Shown: one piece after another, positions 6,091 to 10,560 of the stretch
Numbering within the stretch: the stretch's first letter is position 1
Layout: each line of letters starts with the position of its first letter
From: Desulfobacula sp.
GTDB taxonomy: Bacteria; Desulfobacterota; Desulfobacteria; Desulfobacterales; Desulfobacteraceae
Length of the DNA stretch: 10,560 bases
Direction: 5' to 3'
Assembly: GCF_021107415.1 (NCBI RefSeq)
Contig: NZ_JAIOSW010000460.1
Span: 1 to 10,560 of the forward strand
Translations under genes and position numbers: made by a program
The notes under the pieces: generated by a model
What the model saw: the letters and a program-made list of their open reading frames with translations, nothing else
Databases searched by the model: none
Told to the model about the DNA's origin: nothing

Positions 6091-6138
6091 TATTTATCTG
6101 GTTATTTATCTGGTTATTTGCCTGGTTATTTGGTTGAT
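6091..6138 (-). repeat. 12-bp tandem repeat that repeats the fliI stop codon
   Basis: On the plus strand TATTTATCTGGT occurs twice exactly (6091-6102, 6103-6114) and once as TATTTGCCTGGT (6115-6126). A diverged half-copy lies in the end of fliI (6127-6138). Because the unit is four codons long, the minus strand reads in the fliI frame as AAA TAA CCA GGC AAA TAA CCA GAT AAA TAA CCA GAT and so on, giving four in-frame TAA stops in a row. The array forms nearly all of the fliI-fliJ spacer. Confidence 0.85.
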
Positions 6139-7484
6139 TTTTCTTTGTCCTGTTTGATACCCAGGGCATCTTTCAAACCATTTACACTGGACTGCATGTC
6201 CACCTTTCTATTCATGTCCTGTCTTAAATACTGAACAATCCCCGGCATCAAGCGCTTTGCCTCATCAACATCCGGATCTGACCCGTCAATATATGCACCA
6301 ATGGTAATCATATCTTCCACACCTCTATATGAAGATAAAACACTGATTGCTTTATCCCTTAAAACCACATGATCTTTTTGGCTGACATCCCGCATCACCC
6401 TTGAGATACTGGCCAGGACATCAATGGCTGGATAATGGCCCCTGTTGGCAAGATCCCTTGACAAGACAATATGGCCGTCGACAATGGATCTCACCGTATC
6501 CCCGACAGGGTCATTTAGATCATCCCCCTCAACCAGCACGGTATAAATCCCTGTAATTGATCCTTTGTTTTCCATATTGCCGGCTCTTTCAAGAAGGATA
6601 GGAATCTGAACAAAAAATGATGGTGTATACCCCCTGGATGTCGGCGGCTCCCCGGCAGCAAGTCCCACATCTCTTGAGGACATGGCAAACCGCGTGATGG
6701 AGTCCACCATCAATAAGACATCTTTTCCCTGGTCCCTGAAATATTCCGCTATGGTGGTAGCAAGATAAGCGCCTCTTATCCTCACCAAAGGGGGAGAATC
6801 TGAAGTTGCCGCAACCACCACCGCTCTTTTCAGTCCTTCTTCCCCCAGTGTATCATTAATAAAATCCTTTACTTCCCGGCCTCTTTCTCCGATAAGGCCA
6901 ATGACCACCACATCTGCACTGGTATGCTTGGTCATCATTCCCATTAAAACACTTTTGCCCACCCCTGAACCTGACATGATAGCCACGCGTTGACCTTTGC
7001 CAAGGGTTATCATGCTGTTGATTGCAGCCACACCAACATCCAAAGGTTCTTTAATGGACTCTCTTTGCATGGGTCCCATGGGTTTTCCATACAAATTATA
7101 CTCTTGAGTGTACTCGATCTCTCCCTTACCATCTATCAGCGTTCCCATGCCATCTATTACTCTTCCTAAAAGTTGATCAGAAACGCCAACCAAAGGCGTT
7201 GCTGCGATGGGAATAATCCTTGCGCCAAGACTGATTCCCCGGATATCTCCATAGGGCATAAACAAAGCTTTTTCCTTTTTAAATCCTACGACTTCAGCTT
7301 TAATTTCCTGACCATGGTCATTAATAATACTACAAAGACTGCCAATACCCAATCCCAGGCTGTCCCCTTCTGCAATCAGCCCGATAACCTGAGAGATCCT
7401 TCCTTCCGGCTGTATCGTAACACACTGGTCCACAGCCTTAAAATATTTATGAAAGTCCATTTTATTTAAATGTTCTAAGATCAT
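6126..7484 (-). CDS. fliI: Flagellar export ATPase FliI
   Basis: 452 residues, the normal size for this cytoplasmic hexameric ATPase, which energises unloading and export of flagellar type III substrates. An N-terminal beta-barrel region (about 1-95) precedes the F1-beta-like core. The core has a Walker A GSGVGKS at 172-178, the catalytic glutamate in GERGRE (E200), a Walker B strand LLMVD at 257-261, and the conserved SRDLANRGHYPAIDVLASIS at 342-361. A helical C-terminal domain ends the protein. GAYIDGSDPDVDEA (396-409) is also typical of the family. The ATG overlaps the fliH stop as ATGA (4 bp), which indicates coupled translation; the later in-frame ATG (M9) has no ribosome site. All key residues appear intact. 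The stop lies inside the 12-bp repeat array. Confidence 0.97.
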   Translation of the reverse strand: MILEHLNKMDFHKYFKAVDQCVTIQPEGRISQVIGLIAEGDSLGLGIGSLCSIINDHGQEIKAEVVGFKKEKALFMPYGDIRGISLGARIIPIAATPLVGVSDQLLGRVIDGMGTLIDGKGEIEYTQEYNLYGKPMGPMQRESIKEPLDVGVAAINSMITLGKGQRVAIMSGSGVGKSVLMGMMTKHTSADVVVIGLIGERGREVKDFINDTLGEEGLKRAVVVAATSDSPPLVRIRGAYLATTIAEYFRDQGKDVLLMVDSITRFAMSSRDVGLAAGEPPTSRGYTPSFFVQIPILLERAGNMENKGSITGIYTVLVEGDDLNDPVGDTVRSIVDGHIVLSRDLANRGHYPAIDVLASISRVMRDVSQKDHVVLRDKAISVLSSYRGVEDMITIGAYIDGSDPDVDEAKRLMPGIVQYLRQDMNRKVDMQSSVNGLKDALGIKQDKEKSTK

Positions 7485-8467
7485 GCAGTCCCAGCCTTTT
7501 TAATGGCTTCAAAGATAGCTTCAAGCCTTGATTCCGGATCTGCCGAGATAGACGCTGTAATGGTATCAATTTTACAGCCGCCCCTTTTAATGGAGGCATC
7601 CGATCTTATGGACACATTGGTTAACGAATCAATAGCTTCAAAAAACTCATCCTTGATCATCTCAACATATTCATAATCATCCAAGGATACGCTTAATACC
7701 ACCTCTTCGGGTTGAACAAGCATTTTTAATGCCTCTAGAATCATAGCTTTAACAATTTCATCATTCATTTCAATCTGGGCTATGACCGTTTTTTGGGCAA
7801 TCTGTTGAATAAGAGAAATAATTCTTTCTTCATACTTTTCAACCAATAATTCCAGTGTGGAATCTGCTGTCTTCAATGAGTCTTCAAGTGAATTTAAAAT
7901 TTCAACTGCCTTTTCCCGGGTCTCTTTTGTGGCTTTCTCCTCCCCTTCTTTCTGGCCTTTCTCAAACCCCTGCTGTTCTCCTTTTTCAAAGCCTTGCTGC
8001 TCTCCTTTTTCAAGCCCTTGGGCCTCTCCTTTTTTGAATCCTTCTTCATAGCCCTGTTTTTGCCCTTGCTCTATCCCCTGTTCTATCCCTTTTTCAAGGC
8101 CTTTTTCAAATCCGGCCCGATACCCTTTTTTTTCCGGAGTTTCTTTTAGCTCTTCTTGTTTTTCAAATGCTTCATTACCTTTTATGTCTTTTCTTGCTTT
8201 GTGTTCCTCATCTTTTTCAAAAGGATCATCATTGCTTTCGATCAAAGGCTTGAAAACGATTTCTACCTCTTCTTTTTTAACATCATACATGGCTTCAAAG
8301 TTATAGGATTCTTCTTTCTCAAACTTCGGTTTTTCAAATAACATTTCAAATCGATCAAAATCCGGCTTGGATTTATCCGTATCATTTGAGTGTTCTTCGT
8401 CAAAGCTTTCCAAAGAACTCAAATCAATGGGTTTAAACTTTTCATCATCAATATCAGACAAGGACAT
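7481..8467 (-). CDS. fliH: Flagellar export regulator FliH
   Basis: FliH binds FliI as a dimer, holds back its ATPase and delivers it to the export gate and the C-ring; it acts in the cytoplasm. The ATG at 8467 is chosen (328 residues). It has AAGGA 7 nt upstream and overlaps the fliG end by 14 bp. The longer version from TTG at 8485 lacks a ribosome site. The acidic N-terminal region (about 1-110) is low in complexity. Residues 115-178 are sixteen unbroken Gxxx tetrads, the glycine-repeat helix known in FliH/YscL proteins but long here. The C-terminal domain (about 190-328) carries RGGCKIDTITASISADPESR, the typical motif before the C-terminus. The protein is larger than the enterobacterial one because of the extended N-terminus and glycine-repeat segment. 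Confidence 0.92.
   Translation of the reverse strand: MSLSDIDDEKFKPIDLSSLESFDEEHSNDTDKSKPDFDRFEMLFEKPKFEKEESYNFEAMYDVKKEEVEIVFKPLIESNDDPFEKDEEHKARKDIKGNEAFEKQEELKETPEKKGYRAGFEKGLEKGIEQGIEQGQKQGYEEGFKKGEAQGLEKGEQQGFEKGEQQGFEKGQKEGEEKATKETREKAVEILNSLEDSLKTADSTLELLVEKYEERIISLIQQIAQKTVIAQIEMNDEIVKAMILEALKMLVQPEEVVLSVSLDDYEYVEMIKDEFFEAIDSLTNVSIRSDASIKRGGCKIDTITASISADPESRLEAIFEAIKKAGTA
7934..8125 (-). repeat. Sixteen consecutive GxxxG-type tetrads in fliH
   Basis: From GYRAGFEKGLEKGIEQ to GQKEGEEK the protein has glycine at every fourth residue for 64 residues. The middle positions are mostly E, Q, K and F/L/I/Y. GEQQGFEK is duplicated exactly at protein level and almost exactly in DNA, so the array probably grew by slippage or unequal exchange. 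In FliH/YscL families such repeats are thought to form closely packed helices. Confidence 0.9.
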
Positions 8468-9467
8468 CGTCTTTTCCTTTTCCAAGCGTTATCGTTCCAT
8501 CAGCCTCAAGCTCTTTGGCTGCACGAACAACTGTCTGCTGAGCTTCTTCAACTTCTGCCAAACGGACAGGACCCATGGCTTCAAGATCATCTTTAAGCAT
8601 TTCACCCGCTCTCTGGGAAAGATTGGAAAAAATCTTTTCTTTCATTTCATCTGTTGCCGTCTTCAGTGCATAGGTCAATTGCTGGCCCTCAACCTTCTTG
8701 AGAATCTCTCTCATTGCCATATCATCAATACTGGTAAGGTCTTCAAATACAAACATCAAATTTCGAATATCATTGGCCATTTCAGGGTTATCCTCTTCAA
8801 CAAATTCCATGACTGAATCTTCTGTTGCCTTGTCCACCCCATTGATAATATCCACCAGCACCTGCAACCCGCCGGCTTTCCCTCCCGGACCCACAGCACC
8901 TGAAAGTTCAAGTTTTAATGCCCTGTCAACATCCCGGACAACATCTTCTGAAATCTGGCCTAATTTTGCAATCCGCATGGCAATGTCCCCCTTTAGCTCT
9001 TCGGAAAGAGACATCAGTATATCTGATGATATTTCAGACGGCATATGGGCAAGAATCATTGCAATAGTTTGAGGATGCTCTCCTTCCACATAGCCGGCAA
9101 GTGTTCCCACATTCACATTCCTGCTCCAGATAAACGGCTTATCCTGCTTTTTCTTCTCAAGATCATCAAGAATGGCATCAGCCTCTTTATCCTTCAACGT
9201 CTTTTTAACAATATTTTTAATAAAAGAGTCACTCTCTATGATCATTTTCGATTCGCCTTCAAATTGATACACAAAGTCCAGGGAAACCGCTTTTAACATT
9301 TCCGGAGTGATATTATCAATCGAAGACATTTCAAATGCCACATCACTGATTTCGAGTTCATTCATTTTTTCAAATGCCTGGGTGGCATAGTCCTCTCCCA
9401 TTGCCATCAGGAAAATAGCCGCTTTCCGTGGACCGGATAGACTGTCAGAATCTAAGACATCAGCCAT
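8454..9467 (-). CDS. fliG: Flagellar motor switch protein FliG
   Basis: 337 residues, full length. FliG sits on the cytoplasmic face of the MS ring, takes torque from the stator and sets rotation direction with FliM and FliN. The N-terminal part (about 1-100) binds FliF. The middle domain has the EHPQT motif at 130-134, used for FliM contact. A flexible glycine-rich segment, GPGGKAGG, lies at 193-200. The C-terminal torque helix keeps the charged residues that match the E. coli functional set: K269, R286, D293, D294 and R302, in ALKTA, SQRAGEMLKDDL and GPVRL. AGGAGG lies 7 nt before the ATG, within the end of fliF, and only 2 bp separate the two genes. The 3' end overlaps fliH by 14 bp. Confidence 0.97.
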   Translation of the reverse strand: MADVLDSDSLSGPRKAAIFLMAMGEDYATQAFEKMNELEISDVAFEMSSIDNITPEMLKAVSLDFVYQFEGESKMIIESDSFIKNIVKKTLKDKEADAILDDLEKKKQDKPFIWSRNVNVGTLAGYVEGEHPQTIAMILAHMPSEISSDILMSLSEELKGDIAMRIAKLGQISEDVVRDVDRALKLELSGAVGPGGKAGGLQVLVDIINGVDKATEDSVMEFVEEDNPEMANDIRNLMFVFEDLTSIDDMAMREILKKVEGQQLTYALKTATDEMKEKIFSNLSQRAGEMLKDDLEAMGPVRLAEVEEAQQTVVRAAKELEADGTITLGKGKDDVLV

Positions 9468-9469
9468 AA

Positions 9470-10560
9470 TTATTCCTCCTCTATTTCGCTTATCCAGCCT
9501 TTAAGGATATTAACCGTCTTGTAAATATCTTTTTGGGCATAATACTTAGCTTTTTCATTAACAGACATATTGGTCAGATATGATGCCCGCTCTGATGTAC
9601 TCATTTTCTTTAAGAACACTTCCTTTTGCTCTTCAGTCATCAGATCCATGTATTCTTTTTGCTGCTTACCATCCATTTCAATGAATTCAGGCTCTTTTTG
9701 CTCTTCTTCAATCAGGGCCTTATCATCAGGTCCCGGCAAGGCTTCCTGCTCAACCGTTGTTTTGATCTCTCTTACAGTCTTTATAATGGGGCGTATGACA
9801 AAAAGGAATAATAAAATCACTATAAGCAGATTTGCAATGGTTCTGCCATACTCTTTTTGAACCATTCTAAACCCTGTGACAGCCGGTTCCGACTCAATCT
9901 CAGCAATGGAGGCAAACGGGAAGCATTCCATGGACACCTGGTCACTTCTCTCCTCATTATACCCCATGGCCTTAATGACAATATCTTCAAATTGTTTCAT
10001 CTCTTCAGGCGGCCTTGGCACATAAACCTTTTTTCGATTACCGCTTTCATCGGTTTTAACTTCATATTTTCCATCCACCACCGCAGCAACAGAAAGCCTG
10101 GTTAGAACAGCCATGGGTTTTTGGATTTCCCGAATCCTTTTACTGATTTCATAATTAAAGGTATCATCACTCTTATTTACCCGCTCATTATTCTGTCCAC
10201 CCAAAAGCCCATCATCTCCAACAATAGGATTCACACTGGATGGAATTGGAATTTCTTCTAATGCTGTTGTGATCTTTTCTGCTCGATTTTTCCGGCTTCT
10301 GGTAAATTCACCCCCCCGTTCAAACGGATCGAAAATTTCTTCATTCATATCATTTTTTGAAAAATCCATTTCAGATGTCACTCGTACAATGGCCTTGTCT
10401 GCGCCAACAATTCTCTCAAGCATGGTCTGGATTCTTCTGGTAAGATTTTCCTCAAATCTGACTTTATACTTATACTGGGCATCAGCAAAATTTCTGGCAT
10501 TTATCTTAGCCTGATCCTCTTCGGATTTTCCCTCAAAAAGAATTCTGCCGGCTGTATCAA
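9470..10560 (-). CDS. fliF: Flagellar MS-ring protein FliF, C-terminal part
   Basis: The 5' end lies beyond the right edge. The frame stays open from the edge (first full codon at 10558), so the internal ATG at 10423 is not the start; about 362 C-terminal residues are visible. FliF forms the inner-membrane MS ring on which rotor and export apparatus are built. Visible parts include the periplasmic FliF C-domain, with FEENLTRRIQTMLERIVGAD, an acidic low-complexity loop, and the second membrane helix (TIANLLIVILLFLFVIRPII, about 240-259 of the visible part). The cytoplasmic tail ends KTVNILKGWISEIEEE, which should be the FliG-binding tip. The tail contains an extra glutamate/lysine/methionine-rich helix before that tip. 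The gene ends 2 bp before fliG, whose ribosome site lies within the fliF 3' end. Confidence 0.95.
   Translation of the reverse strand, partial: DTAGRILFEGKSEEDQAKINARNFADAQYKYKVRFEENLTRRIQTMLERIVGADKAIVRVTSEMDFSKNDMNEEIFDPFERGGEFTRSRKNRAEKITTALEEIPIPSSVNPIVGDDGLLGGQNNERVNKSDDTFNYEISKRIREIQKPMAVLTRLSVAAVVDGKYEVKTDESGNRKKVYVPRPPEEMKQFEDIVIKAMGYNEERSDQVSMECFPFASIAEIESEPAVTGFRMVQKEYGRTIANLLIVILLFLFVIRPIIKTVREIKTTVEQEALPGPDDKALIEEEQKEPEFIEMDGKQQKEYMDLMTEEQKEVFLKKMSTSERASYLTNMSVNEKAKYYAQKDIYKTVNILKGWISEIEEE

Noticed and set aside
8367..8816. 149-residue plus-strand frame across the fliG-fliH junction
   Set aside because: It is antisense to two well-supported flagellar genes and has no recognisable domain.

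Overview
The window looks like chromosomal DNA from a motile, Gram-negative, Desulfobacterota-like bacterium. This is an inference from the style of the flagellar proteins and the moderate, AT-leaning composition; no rRNA or other taxonomic marker is present. Three blocks can be recognised.

(1) Positions 1-1990 are AT-rich and gene-poor. They hold the frameshifted 3' end of an unrecognised gene (2-290), several hundred bases with no credible gene, and one small minus-strand gene (1000-1572). That gene encodes a membrane-anchored or secreted coiled-coil protein built from five 32-residue repeats, four of which carry the same cysteine. A 24-bp direct repeat lies on each side of this gene (702-725 and 1777-1800), and a pair of nested inverted repeats occupies its upstream region (1592-1676).

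(2) Positions 1991-4144 are visibly richer in G+C. They carry a two-gene plus-strand operon: a four-helix MotA/TolQ/ExbB-type channel protein, followed by a partner with one N-terminal membrane helix, a coiled coil of over 200 residues and a C-terminal OmpA/MotB peptidoglycan-binding domain. Together they look like an ion-driven, peptidoglycan-anchored motor of the 5:2 class. They are not the ordinary flagellar MotA/MotB, nor a complete Zorya system, because no ZorC, ZorD or ZorE follows. From memory they resemble a gene pair of unknown role that is common in alphaproteobacteria. Positions 4145-5010 after them are largely non-coding and contain a candidate terminator with a perfect 18-bp palindrome inside it.

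(3) Positions 5011-10560 are a tightly packed minus-strand flagellar operon. In transcription order it reads fliF (cut by the window edge), fliG, fliH, fliI, fliJ and a MotE-like gene. FliF is the MS ring and FliG the rotor/switch protein. FliH, FliI and FliJ are the export ATPase complex, and the MotE-like protein is a periplasmic or membrane-tethered protein with a MgtE-N-like domain. Most junctions are overlaps (14, 4 and 14 bp) or a 2-bp gap, so the genes are probably translationally coupled. The exception is fliI-fliJ, where a 12-bp tandem repeat repeats the fliI stop codon in frame. The flagellar run ends abruptly after the MotE-like gene and faces the motor pair convergently.
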